From: Gammaproteobacteria bacterium
GTDB lineage: Bacteria > Pseudomonadota > Gammaproteobacteria > Pseudomonadales > Ketobacteraceae
DNA length: 56,608 nt
Reading direction: 5' to 3'
NCBI GenBank assembly: GCA_013178375.1
Contig: JABLXQ010000040.1
Span: 1-56,608, forward strand
The notes under the pieces are model-generated. The model did not search any database and had not been told where the DNA came from. It saw nothing but the letters and a program-made list of their open reading frames with translations. Shown one piece after another: positions 15,845-24,865 of this stretch (positions within the stretch are counted from its first letter, which is position 1; each line of letters begins with the position of its first letter). Position numbers and translations under genes: made by a program.

Positions 15845-18601
15845 TCACCTGCCCAGATACTGGCCGAGCTTGCACTTGAGCTGATCGAACAGAATGGGTT
15901 TGGACAGGAAGTCATCCATGCCGGCCCGCAGGCATTTATCCCGATACGTCTGCAAGGCATGAGCACTGAGGGCACAGATGGACTGGCGACGGGCATCATG
16001 CAGCTTCTCCCACTCGCGGATGCGGGTAGTAGCTTCGTAACCGTCGATCTCGGGCATCTCGCAATCCATCAGGATCAGATCAAAACGACAGGCCTGGTCG
16101 CAAATCAGGTCAATGGCATCCCGTCCGCTTTTCACCACCTCCGGCTGGATGCCCAGTTTGCGCAGGAAGCCCGACACCACCATGGCGTTCACATCGTTAT
16201 CGTCCACCACCAACACGCGCATGCGGCTGAAGTCCTGTGTCTCCACGCTCGGCTGACGCGGGCGTTCAGGCACGGGCTGCTGCGGCCGGAAATGGTTTTT
16301 GAGCCGATCGATACTGAGGGGGAATTCCTCGATCCAGGGTGTCGGTTGCAGGCTTTCGAATTCAGCACGGGGCGTGCCTATTTCCAGCAACAGAATCAAC
16401 TGCGAACCGGTGACGCCGCCAAGCTGCGACAACAGCGCCTTCACCCTGCCAAGACTGAAGTCACTGCAATGCTGGTCGATCATGATGAAGTCCGGACGCC
16501 GGCCTGTGCCTGCACCGATACTCGCCGCCTGCAACGATGCCTGTGTCTGCACCTCCAGTCCCCAGCCCGGCAGATAGTTCTGCAGGTGCTCCACCAGTTC
16601 CGGCGTCGGGCTGATCAGCAGCAGCGGACGCTTGGGCTGGTTGTCCGGCACGGCAGCGGGCAGCGCCAGGATCGTGACATCCTCCGGTTGCAGCGGCAAC
16701 GTGAACCAGAAAGTGGAACCCTGGCCCGGCTTGCTGCGCACGCCGATATTGCCTCCCATCAGCTCGATGAATCTTCGCGAGATCGCCAGCCCCAATCCGG
16801 TACCGCCATATTGGCGATTGGTGGAGCTATCAGCCTGGGTGAATTTCTCGAAAATCGTGCCGGCCTTGGCTTCGGGGATGCCGATGCCGGTGTCGATCAC
16901 CTCGACCAGCAGACGCAGATGTTCGGCGATCAGGCTGACACGAACGGTGACACTGCCGTCCCGGGTAAATTTGAATGCATTGCTGATCAGGTTGCTCAAA
17001 ACCTGCCGCACCCGCACTGAATCGCCGCTCATGCGCGCGGGTACATCCGGTGCGATGTACAGGTTGTAATGGAGTTTTTTCTCCTTCGCCTTCACTGCAA
17101 AAATGGCGGCGGTCTCGTCCATCAGTGTGCGCACGTTGTAAGGGACAGATTCCAGCTCCAGCTTGCCGGCTTCGATCTTGGAAAAATCCAGAATGTCGTT
17201 GAGGACAGTGAGCAGGGTCTGGCCGGAGTTCAGGATGGTATCCAGGTAGGCCTGCTGGCGCTGGCTGAGCTGGGTGTCGCGCATCAGTTCCGCCATGCCC
17301 AGAATGCCGTTCATGGGCGTGCGGATTTCGTGGCTCATGGTGGCAAGGAATTCGCTCTTGGCTTCGGTGATCAGCCTGGCTTCGCGCTTTTCCGCATCCA
17401 GTGTCTTGATCCGGTACGCCAGGCCGATGGACAGCAGGGTCACTTCGATTATGCTGCCCGCCTGCAGCGAATATTCGGAGAAGATGGACACGGGCAGCAG
17501 GCCCAGCAGATAAGAGTCGTAAATGGTGGCAGCCGCCACCAGCACCGCCCAGGCGATGGTGTAATAGGGCGCCGCCGGCACACCCCGCTTCCACATCAGG
17601 ACGCCCACCACGAACAGCGACGTACCTCCGGGAATCAGCACCAGCACAACGACGAACAGCAGCCAGATAGCCGGGTGGATTATCGCCACCAGGGCAATCA
17701 GCAGCCACAGGCCGAACAGATAGTTGAAACCATGGGCTAACCTGGGCGCATGCTGCCGCAACGACAGGAAATTCACCGTGAAGGGAACCGCGAATGCACA
17801 GCCCAGCGCCGTGAACACCAGCGTCATCTGGAAATCGATGCCTGGATAGTCGGGCCACAGGTATTCCATCGCCAGTCCGCGGTCCACCAGCACGTATCCC
17901 GCCAGACAGAGAATGAACAGCGTGTAGGTGCCATAGCTCTTGTCGCGCACGAACAGGTAAATCGACAGGTTATAGATCGCCATGATGATGACGATGCCGA
18001 AATAAGTACCCTGGAACAGCGCCCGCGCCTCCACCTGGCTGCGGAACTGGGTTTCGCTCCACAGAAACAGCGGCAGTTTCATGGGGAACTGGTTGTGCAC
18101 GCGCAGATAGATGCTGGTGGGAGTGTCAGGCCTCAGTTCCACCGGGAATACGTAGTTGCGGTTGTGATAGGGACGCTCGCTCACGGTCATTCTGTCACTG
18201 ACCGTGAAGGTGGTTTCCAGCTCGGGCTGGCCCGCCGGATAACGGACAATATAAAGCGTCAGGTTGGTGATCTTGTGATTGGCCACTTCGAACAGGCGTG
18301 GCGCGGCGGCATCAACCGCTGGCAGATCCAGTTTCACCCAGAGCACGTCAGACAAAATGCCTAGGTTGAGCGCAGCAGACCGCGCCGGCTTCCAGGCAAT
18401 ATCCCGCCGCGCCAAAACATCGGCAAAGCCAAGCTGGCCGTCGGTATCCCTGAAATAGTGAACCGTGTCCGCGAACGACTGCGGTTCCTGCTCGCCCGGT
18501 TGGGGGCCTGCTGCCTGCACCCGATGGTCGGCAACAACGTTTCCGTGAAGCAACAACAGGCCCAACCAGAGAGCAATACTGCAGCAAAGTCTGATGGTCA
18601 T
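15845..18601 (-). CDS. 7TMR-DISM hybrid sensor histidine kinase
   Basis: A 918-residue kinase. A signal peptide (about 1-24) precedes a periplasmic beta-sandwich of the 7TMR-DISMED2 type (about 45-185), typical of carbohydrate-like ligand binding. Seven membrane helices follow (about 197-395). The cytoplasmic part has HisKA with His424 (Ser-His-Glu-Ile-Arg-Thr-Pro), HATPase with Gly-Gly-Thr-Gly-Leu-Gly, a degenerate receiver-like segment, and a complete receiver with acceptor Asp846 (Leu-Met-Asp-Cys-Glu-Met-Pro). No Hpt domain or cognate regulator is adjacent, so it is an orphan. Shine-Dalgarno support for the start is weak, but the signal peptide fits it. Confidence 0.92.
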   Translation of the reverse strand: MTIRLCCSIALWLGLLLLHGNVVADHRVQAAGPQPGEQEPQSFADTVHYFRDTDGQLGFADVLARRDIAWKPARSAALNLGILSDVLWVKLDLPAVDAAAPRLFEVANHKITNLTLYIVRYPAGQPELETTFTVSDRMTVSERPYHNRNYVFPVELRPDTPTSIYLRVHNQFPMKLPLFLWSETQFRSQVEARALFQGTYFGIVIIMAIYNLSIYLFVRDKSYGTYTLFILCLAGYVLVDRGLAMEYLWPDYPGIDFQMTLVFTALGCAFAVPFTVNFLSLRQHAPRLAHGFNYLFGLWLLIALVAIIHPAIWLLFVVVLVLIPGGTSLFVVGVLMWKRGVPAAPYYTIAWAVLVAAATIYDSYLLGLLPVSIFSEYSLQAGSIIEVTLLSIGLAYRIKTLDAEKREARLITEAKSEFLATMSHEIRTPMNGILGMAELMRDTQLSQRQQAYLDTILNSGQTLLTVLNDILDFSKIEAGKLELESVPYNVRTLMDETAAIFAVKAKEKKLHYNLYIAPDVPARMSGDSVRVRQVLSNLISNAFKFTRDGSVTVRVSLIAEHLRLLVEVIDTGIGIPEAKAGTIFEKFTQADSSTNRQYGGTGLGLAISRRFIELMGGNIGVRSKPGQGSTFWFTLPLQPEDVTILALPAAVPDNQPKRPLLLISPTPELVEHLQNYLPGWGLEVQTQASLQAASIGAGTGRRPDFIMIDQHCSDFSLGRVKALLSQLGGVTGSQLILLLEIGTPRAEFESLQPTPWIEEFPLSIDRLKNHFRPQQPVPERPRQPSVETQDFSRMRVLVVDDNDVNAMVVSGFLRKLGIQPEVVKSGRDAIDLICDQACRFDLILMDCEMPEIDGYEATTRIREWEKLHDARRQSICALSAHALQTYRDKCLRAGMDDFLSKPILFDQLKCKLGQYLGR

Positions 18602-18691
18602 GAGTCGGGTCTACATCCTGCAGGTTCATACTGCGATTCCTTCAGTGTAGACTACCCGACAAACCATGACTCTTCAGTCATTTATTTGACT

Positions 18692-19255
18692 TCAACGCTC
18701 GAAAAACGCTTCCAGTTGCGCCTTGCCCAGGCTATGGGCATTCAGGTTGTAACCCACCATGGCGGCCGGCGCCTGCTCGTCCAGCGCCAGTTTCTCCACG
18801 TTCAGCGCATGCACGGTGAAGATGTAGCGATGCTTGCCATGGCCCTGCGGCGGACAGGCACCGCCAAAGCCGGGCGTGCCGAAATCCGTGCGACTCTGCA
18901 CCGCGCCAGCCGGCGCCAGCTTCGCTGCAGGGTTGCCGGCGTTCGCTGGCAACGAGTTTACAGTGGAAGGAATGTTGAACATCACCCAGTGCCACCAGCC
19001 GGACCCCGTAGGTGCATCCGGATCGTAGACGGTGACGGCAAAGCTTTTGGTACCGGCGGGCGCGTTGTTCCAGCCCAGTTGCGGCGAGCGGTTGTCGCCG
19101 CTGCAGCCGAAGCCGTTGAATACCTGCGCAGTAGTCAACGCTTGTCCGTTCTGAATATCGCTGCTGCGCAAAACGAAAGAATCCGCCTGGGCCGAAGCCG
19201 CCAGCAACAACAACGTGAAGGTACTTGCGATATTCATAGTGAACGCGGTTTTCAT
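18692..19255 (-). CDS. YbhB/YbcL (PEBP, Raf-kinase-inhibitor-like) periplasmic protein
   Basis: A 187-residue member of the phosphatidylethanolamine-binding protein fold. It shows the ligand-site motif Asp-Pro-Asp-Ala-Pro, Trp-Trp-His-Trp-Val and Gly-His-Gly-Lys-His-Arg-Tyr, all conserved in the family. A cleavable signal peptide (about 1-24, ending Ala-Gln-Ala) indicates a periplasmic or secreted protein, unlike cytosolic E. coli YbhB. The physiological ligand of bacterial members is not established. The gene stands alone between the sensor kinase and the AraC gene. Confidence 0.9.
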   Translation of the reverse strand: MKTAFTMNIASTFTLLLLAASAQADSFVLRSSDIQNGQALTTAQVFNGFGCSGDNRSPQLGWNNAPAGTKSFAVTVYDPDAPTGSGWWHWVMFNIPSTVNSLPANAGNPAAKLAPAGAVQSRTDFGTPGFGGACPPQGHGKHRYIFTVHALNVEKLALDEQAPAAMVGYNLNAHSLGKAQLEAFFER

Positions 19256-19288
19256 GTAGTGGTCTCCTTTTCCAGTGACAGGATAAAT

Positions 19289-20224
19289 TTAACCCGGTGT
19301 GGCGAGGATGTTCGCGCCCGGATCGACCAGCATTGCGCCCGAATCCGTCAATTTTTCCCGGCTGGATTTGACCTCGCCCGGGCTCATGCCGAAACGCTGG
19401 CGAAAACGCGCAGCGAAACGCGACGGCGAGTCATACCCCACCTGACCGGCGATCTCCGCCACGTTGCGCCGGGTTCCCTGCAGCATGCCCAGCGCGGTGG
19501 TCAGCCGCACCTGTTCGAGAATTTCGCGGAAACCGGTGTTTTCCCGCTGCAACTCCCGCCGCAGGCTGGATTCACTCATGGCCAGCGCATTACAGGCATC
19601 GGCAATGCGCCAGTCGCGGGCACAATCGCCGGATACCAGTGACGCCACCCGCTGGGCAACGCCCAGACCGCCGTCCCGCAGCAGATGACCCAGCCAGCCC
19701 TGCTGCGCGCAGTGGGCCAGTAATTCCTGCTGGCGCAATTCCAGCAACAACTCGTCACCGGTACCGGCGCGGCTCCACTGCAACCGTTGCAGCAGCGACA
19801 GCAAAATGGTATCCGGCGCTTGCACACATAACAACGACGTCTGTTCACGCCAGTTGAGAGCGGTGGAAAAGCCGTTGATGAAACGGGTAATGGTCTGCGG
19901 CGCAATGGGGATGCACAGTGCAAGATATTCGCGGTGGACCGGGTCGGGAATATTTTCCAGCTGCACTTCGCACATGGCGGGTAACAGCAATAACTTGCCG
20001 GCTGTGCATCGGGTCAGGCTACCTGCATGGTGCAGGTGTTTTTCTCCGCACAGCACCAGAATCAATGAAGGTTGATGAATGGGCACGGCGCGCAGGGACT
20101 GGCGTTGATGGCAATGAAATACGCCCATGCCATCCAGCTGTTGCGGCACGCCATGGTAGATATGCTGGCGACACGCCTCCAGCAATTCCGACAACAGCGG
20201 ATTTTGTACGGGTGCCAGCTTCAT
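19289..20224 (-). CDS. AraC family transcriptional regulator
   Basis: A 311-residue regulator with an N-terminal cupin-like domain (about 1-160; it resembles the AraC_N type found in alcohol or aldehyde regulators). The C-terminal double helix-turn-helix contains Val-Ala-Glu-Ile-Ala-Gly-Gln-Val-Gly-Tyr and Ser-Arg-Phe-Ala-Ala-Arg-Phe-Arg. The frame is open further upstream, but that part lies inside rmuC and does not look coding. The ATG at 20224, 10 bases after the rmuC stop, starts the recognisable domain. It probably shares the rmuC transcript. The effector is unknown. Confidence 0.85.
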   Translation of the reverse strand: MKLAPVQNPLLSELLEACRQHIYHGVPQQLDGMGVFHCHQRQSLRAVPIHQPSLILVLCGEKHLHHAGSLTRCTAGKLLLLPAMCEVQLENIPDPVHREYLALCIPIAPQTITRFINGFSTALNWREQTSLLCVQAPDTILLSLLQRLQWSRAGTGDELLLELRQQELLAHCAQQGWLGHLLRDGGLGVAQRVASLVSGDCARDWRIADACNALAMSESSLRRELQRENTGFREILEQVRLTTALGMLQGTRRNVAEIAGQVGYDSPSRFAARFRQRFGMSPGEVKSSREKLTDSGAMLVDPGANILATPG

Positions 20225-20234
20225 ATCGATCCCG

Positions 20235-21764
20235 TCAGGTTGGATCCGACTCGTCCAGCGCAATGGCCGGCAGCAGGTCATCCTCACCCGGCAATGCAGC
20301 CAGGGTTTCATCCTGCGATTCTCGCAGCGATTCCGGGATTTTTTTCCGCGCCTTTGCGCCCAGCACTTCCAGTTGTTCGATGCGGCGCACCAGATTGCCC
20401 TTGCCGGACACCAACCGCTTGTGCGCGGTGTCATAGGCCTGCTGCGCCTTGCCGATCTTGTCACCCACATCCTGCAGCGACTCGGCAAACAGCACGAACT
20501 GGTCGTGCAGCGACCCCGCCTGCCGCGCAATTTCCAGCGCATTGCGATTCTGGTATTCGTAACGCCAGATATTGTGAATCGTCTTCAGGCTCACCAGCAG
20601 CGTGGACGGGCACACCAGCATGATATTGCGCTGGAACGCCTGGGCGAACAGCTCGGGATCGGTTTCCAGCGCTTTCAGAAACGCCGGCTCGATCGGTACG
20701 AACATCAACACATAATCCGGCGTATTGATGCCGTACAGATCCTGGTAATTCTTGTTGCTGAGTTCGCGGATATGGGACTTGATGGACTCGATATGCGCCT
20801 GCAGATGCAGGGCCTGACCGCCCTCCTCTTCGGCGCTGTAACGCTCCCACGCCACCAGCGACACTTTCGCATCGATCACGATATGCTTGCTGTCCGGCAG
20901 ATGCACGATCACGTCCGGGCGCAGGCGCTGGCCATCGTCGTTGCTGTACTGGCCCTGGGTTTCATACTCGCGCCCTTTCTGCAGACCGGACGCTTCCAGC
21001 ACTTTCTCCAGCACCATTTCGCCCCAGTTGCCCTGGGCCTTGCTGTCGCCTTTCAGCGCGCGGGTCAGGTTCAGCGCCTCCGCACTCATTTTTGAATTCA
21101 GATCTTTCAGCGCAACGATTTCATTGAACAGCGACACCCGGTCACGTGTTTCCTTGTCGTACACGTCCTCGATTTTTTTCTTGAAGTCACCCAGCTGTTC
21201 CTTCAGCGGATTGAGCAGCTCCCCCAGGCTGGATTTGCTCTGCTGGGAAAATTTCTCACTCTTGTCGTCAAACAGCTTTTGCGCGATGGACTGGAATTCC
21301 AGCTTCATCTGTTCCCGCGCATCCTGCAGCAGTTTGACCTTCTCTTCGGTTTCCCTGCGTGATGTCTGCAGCCGAGCATCCAGATCCATCACCTTGCCAT
21401 GCTCGGTTTTCAGCGCTGATTGCAGTGTTGTCACCTGATCTTCCGCTTTCTGCAGCCGTTCCAGGGTCAGGCCGTGCTGGCGGATCTGCTCCTGTGCCTG
21501 CACCCACTTTTTTTCAATCTCGATCTTGTCGGCGGTGGCGCTGCGCGAATCGGCGTCCGCCTGCTGGACACGCTGACGCGCCTCATCCACTGCCTGTTGC
21601 AGCTGGGCAATCTGCTGGCTGGAAAGTTGCGTCTGGTGGCTGGCATCCAGCTCCGCTTTCTGCAGCCGGGTCTGCTGGCGCAGATGCGCAATCAGGAAGC
21701 CGGCGCCGCCACCGATGATCAGTGCAACGGCAATACCGGTCAGCAACAGGGTTTCATTCATCAT
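20235..21764 (-). CDS. rmuC: DNA recombination protein RmuC
   Basis: A 509-residue protein with a single N-terminal membrane helix (about 7-27), a long coiled coil (about 30-200), and the PD-(D/E)XK-like RmuC domain with Asp-Val-Ile-Val-His-Leu-Pro and Ile-Val-Ile-Asp-Ala-Lys-Val. RmuC limits inversion and recombination between short repeats; the family is nuclease-like and membrane-tethered. Length and domain order match E. coli RmuC. It lies 30 bases downstream of tatD. Confidence 0.93.
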   Translation of the reverse strand: MMNETLLLTGIAVALIIGGGAGFLIAHLRQQTRLQKAELDASHQTQLSSQQIAQLQQAVDEARQRVQQADADSRSATADKIEIEKKWVQAQEQIRQHGLTLERLQKAEDQVTTLQSALKTEHGKVMDLDARLQTSRRETEEKVKLLQDAREQMKLEFQSIAQKLFDDKSEKFSQQSKSSLGELLNPLKEQLGDFKKKIEDVYDKETRDRVSLFNEIVALKDLNSKMSAEALNLTRALKGDSKAQGNWGEMVLEKVLEASGLQKGREYETQGQYSNDDGQRLRPDVIVHLPDSKHIVIDAKVSLVAWERYSAEEEGGQALHLQAHIESIKSHIRELSNKNYQDLYGINTPDYVLMFVPIEPAFLKALETDPELFAQAFQRNIMLVCPSTLLVSLKTIHNIWRYEYQNRNALEIARQAGSLHDQFVLFAESLQDVGDKIGKAQQAYDTAHKRLVSGKGNLVRRIEQLEVLGAKARKKIPESLRESQDETLAALPGEDDLLPAIALDESDPT

Positions 21765-21794
21765 GATGCTTCCGTTTCCCTCGCAGGTCTGCGG

Positions 21795-22619
21795 TTACCG
21801 CGTCGCGCGGCTGAACAGGTTGAAAAAATTGTCAGTGGTCTGTCGCGCCACCGCTTCCAGCGTCTCGCCTTTTATTTCCGCCACTTTTTGCGCCACTTCC
21901 ACCACATAGCGCGGCTCATTGGATTTGCCACGATAGGGAATCGGCGCCAGCCAGGGCGCATCAGTCTCCACCAGCAGGCGATCCAGCGGCAATGCTTTCA
22001 CCACAGCCCTCAGTTCATCCGCATTGCGAAAGGTGACGATGCCGGAAATGGAAATCAGAAAACCCAGATCGATGGCACGCTTCGCCATGTCCAGATCCTC
22101 GGTGAAACAGTGCATCACACCGCGCACCTCCCCGGCGCCGCGCTCGCGCAGAAATGCCAGCGTATCCTCTTTCGCGCCACGGGAATGGATGATCAGCGGC
22201 AGGCCAGTCTGGCGTGCCGCATCGATGTGAATCAGGAAGCGGTCGCGCTGCCATTGCAGGTCGCCGTCGCCATAAAAATAATCCAGCCCGGTCTCGCCAA
22301 TGGCAATCACTTTGGGATGCGCGCCCAGCTCCACCAGTTCGCCCAGCGTTGGCTCGCGGCTTTCGCGGTACAGGGGATGCACGCCCACCGAAGCAAACAC
22401 GGCGGGAAACTGCTGCGCAATATTCAGCACCGTGGTAATGTTTTCCAGATCGATGCCAATGCACACCACATGGCTGATATGCCGGGCAAATGCAGCCTGC
22501 AACGCAGCAGACAGATCGCCGTCATAGGGCGCCAGATCCAGCTTGTCCAGATGACAGTGGGAATCAACCAGCGGGAATTCCACTAAGCGGGAATCAGGGG
22601 GCAATGTATCAGCGAGCAT
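21795..22619 (-). CDS. tatD: TatD family metal-dependent hydrolase
   Basis: A 274-residue TIM-barrel hydrolase with the metal ligands Asp-Ser-His-Cys-His at the N-terminus, Gly-Glu-Thr-Gly-Leu-Asp in the middle, His residues in Ile-Ile-His-Ser and Met-His-Cys-Phe, and the C-terminal Glu-Thr-Asp-Ala-Pro. Family members are magnesium-dependent DNases/exonucleases acting in the cytosol. The position next to pilZ, holB and tmk matches the YcfH-type TatD paralogue of Pseudomonas and E. coli. Confidence 0.9.
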   Translation of the reverse strand: MLADTLPPDSRLVEFPLVDSHCHLDKLDLAPYDGDLSAALQAAFARHISHVVCIGIDLENITTVLNIAQQFPAVFASVGVHPLYRESREPTLGELVELGAHPKVIAIGETGLDYFYGDGDLQWQRDRFLIHIDAARQTGLPLIIHSRGAKEDTLAFLRERGAGEVRGVMHCFTEDLDMAKRAIDLGFLISISGIVTFRNADELRAVVKALPLDRLLVETDAPWLAPIPYRGKSNEPRYVVEVAQKVAEIKGETLEAVARQTTDNFFNLFSRATR

Positions 22620-22762
22620 GAATAGAACAACCTTCCGGTGAAAAATCCGAATGCAGAAAACAGGATTGCGAATCCGGGAAGTTTACATGGAAGCGCGGGG
22701 GGATTCGAGTTGCGCCAGCCTGCCCTGTGGCATGGATCTGGCGCGCGGAATTGCCTGGAGTG

Positions 22763-23110
22763 CTACATGGTATGGGTCGGCCGGTCCGACTGCAGCGCAC
22801 CGGCCAGATAGGTTTCGATTTTCTTGCGCGCAGTATCATCCTGATCGTTGAACTGCACGCCGATGCCGGCCGCGCGGTTGCCCTGGGCGCCCTTGGGCGT
22901 TACCCACACGATCTTGCCTGCCACCGGAATCTTTTCGGTCTCTTCCATCAGGTTCAGCAGCAGGAACACTTCCTCGCCCAGCTTGTACTGCTTGTTGGTG
23001 GGAATGAACAACCCGCCATTTTTCACGAACGGCATATACGCCGCATACAGCACGGCCTTGTCCTTGATGGTGAGGGAGAGAATACCGCTGCGAGAACCAC
23101 CGATCGACAT
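22763..23110 (-). CDS. pilZ: Type IV pilus assembly protein PilZ
   Basis: A 115-residue single-domain PilZ protein. It lacks the N-terminal RxxxR and the D/NxSxxG c-di-GMP motifs, as does the founding PilZ of Pseudomonas, which regulates pilus assembly by contacting PilB and FimX. The location between holB and tatD is the conserved pilZ locus. The residues after about 100 appear disordered. The start is the ATG at 23110. Confidence 0.9.
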   Translation of the reverse strand: MSIGGSRSGILSLTIKDKAVLYAAYMPFVKNGGLFIPTNKQYKLGEEVFLLLNLMEETEKIPVAGKIVWVTPKGAQGNRAAGIGVQFNDQDDTARKKIETYLAGALQSDRPTHTM

Positions 23111-23209
23111 AGCTATTCCACTAATGGCTTGAAAAAAGACAGGATTTTATAACCAAATCCATTTCCGTTTATCCGTCAGTGTAGCAGCCTGGCCCCTCAA
23201 TGCCAGCAC

Positions 23210-24220
23210 TCAGGCCCGGGCTTGCGACCATTTCAGCAGGATTTCCTCCAGCAGCAGCTGGGGGTTGGGGTTACTGGGCCCGCTCAGCATGCGGCGCACC
23301 TGCTGCAGATGACCATAACAGCCGAACAGCCGGTCCGGATTGATGCGGCCCTGCACGGCATTGAGGTCCGCCAGCAGATCCTGGTTCACCACCTGCGCCG
23401 GCACGCCGGCCACCACTTTCATCAGGTCGATCTGCCAGGCCAGCAGCCAGCTCACCAGCTCCAGCAGCGGATATTGGTGCCAGCTTTCTGCCGTGCGCAC
23501 CGGATCACGTTTGCCCGTCAGAACACCCAGCCAGTGCTGCAGCACAGTGGAACGCTCGCCAATCCATTCACTCTGATTCAGATCCAGCGCCAGCACCGGC
23601 GCACCGCCCGCCACATTGAGCAGACGCTCGGCCTTGCCCGCATCCTCCCCCAGCAGGCTGCCCAGCCATGACAGCGCCGGCTCCCGCGCTGGCAGCGGAA
23701 ACTCCACCACCTGGCAGCGGCTGCGAATCGTAGGCAACACACCGCTGACCTGATGCGACACCAGACTGAGCAGGGTTGTCTCCCCCGGCTCTTCCAGCGA
23801 CTTGAGCAGCGCATTGGAGGCATTGACGTTCATGGCCTCCGCCGGGCAGATCACCACGGCGCGATAGCCTGAATACTGGGATTTCCGGCCGATGAATTCC
23901 ACCAGATGCCGCACCTGGTCCACCTTGATGGCCTTGCCGGCTTCCTCCGGCTCCACCAGCAATAAATCGGGATGGGAACCGGCACGAATCAGGTGGCAGG
24001 CCTTGCAGCGCCCGCAGGCGGCCGTGGCCACAGGCTTTTCACACAACAGCATCTGCGCCAGCGCCACCGCGAAGTGGGCCTTGCCGGTGCCAGCAGGCCC
24101 ACGCAGCATCAGCGCATGGGGCAGATGATTCTGCTGCAGTCGCGCCACCAGATCCTGCCACTGATTCTGCTGCCAGGGATAGGGCGTGAGTATCTGGTTG
24201 ATGTCCGCCAGCATGGTCAC
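23210..24220 (-). CDS. holB: DNA polymerase III subunit delta prime
   Basis: A 336-residue clamp-loader subunit. It has a AAA+ N-terminal domain with a P-loop-like Gly-Pro-Ala-Gly-Thr-Gly-Lys-Ala, a zinc module with Cys residues in Cys-Gly-Arg-Cys-Lys-Ala-Cys, and the C-terminal helical collar domain. Delta prime is the stator of the clamp loader. The start is either a GTG whose GTGA overlaps the tmk stop or the ATG two codons later. It is part of the tmk-holB-pilZ unit. Confidence 0.93.
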   Translation of the reverse strand: MTMLADINQILTPYPWQQNQWQDLVARLQQNHLPHALMLRGPAGTGKAHFAVALAQMLLCEKPVATAACGRCKACHLIRAGSHPDLLLVEPEEAGKAIKVDQVRHLVEFIGRKSQYSGYRAVVICPAEAMNVNASNALLKSLEEPGETTLLSLVSHQVSGVLPTIRSRCQVVEFPLPAREPALSWLGSLLGEDAGKAERLLNVAGGAPVLALDLNQSEWIGERSTVLQHWLGVLTGKRDPVRTAESWHQYPLLELVSWLLAWQIDLMKVVAGVPAQVVNQDLLADLNAVQGRINPDRLFGCYGHLQQVRRMLSGPSNPNPQLLLEEILLKWSQARA

Positions 24221-24855
24221 AGGGTTTCCTGCAGCAGTTGATTGAGATGGGTTTCCAGCGCCGCCTGCACCTGCTCCAGGGTCTGGCTGGCATCGACGAT
24301 GCGGTAATGACGATTGGCTCCGGCCCGCTCCCGATAAGCCGCTCGCACCCGCTCGAAAAACGCGATGTCTTCCTGCTCGAAGCGGTCCAGCTCACCCCTG
24401 CCCCGCGCCCGCTCCAGGCCCAGTTGCACCGGAATGTCGAGCAGGATCACCGCATCCGGCCGCAGGGATTTCTGTACCAGATTCTCCAGCGTGGCGATGG
24501 TGGATTTTTCCATCTGACGCCCACCGCCCTGGTAGGCATAGGTGGCATCGGTGAAACGGTCGCACAGTACCCATTTGCCCTGCGCCAGCGCCGGCTCGAT
24601 TACTTGCGCCAGATGCTGCGCCCGGGCGGCAAACACCAGCAGCAGCTCGGCGTTCTCTTGAACTTTTTCAGCGCGGGGAGCCAGCAGCAAAGCCCGCACC
24701 TCTTCCGCCAGCGGGGTACCACCCGGCTCACGGGTAGCCACGTATTCGATGCCGTTGCGTTCCAGCCAGGTTTTGATGAAGGCGATATTGGTGGTCTTGC
24801 CCACCCCCTCGGTGCCTTCCACGGTGAGGAATTTTCCACGCTTGATAATCGTCAT
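24217..24855 (-). CDS. tmk: Thymidylate kinase
   Basis: A 212-residue kinase that phosphorylates dTMP to dTDP. It shows the P-loop Gly-Thr-Glu-Gly-Val-Gly-Lys-Thr-Thr, the Asp-Arg-Phe motif in Cys-Asp-Arg-Phe-Thr-Asp, and the lid sequence with Arg residues in Arg-Ala-Arg-Gly-Arg-Gly. The ATG at 24855 gives the usual N-terminus; the longer frame upstream overlaps mltG and is non-coding in character. It lies 10 bases after mltG and overlaps holB. Confidence 0.95.
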   Translation of the reverse strand: MTIIKRGKFLTVEGTEGVGKTTNIAFIKTWLERNGIEYVATREPGGTPLAEEVRALLLAPRAEKVQENAELLLVFAARAQHLAQVIEPALAQGKWVLCDRFTDATYAYQGGGRQMEKSTIATLENLVQKSLRPDAVILLDIPVQLGLERARGRGELDRFEQEDIAFFERVRAAYRERAGANRHYRIVDASQTLEQVQAALETHLNQLLQETL

Positions 24856-24865
24856 GCAGGGCCTG

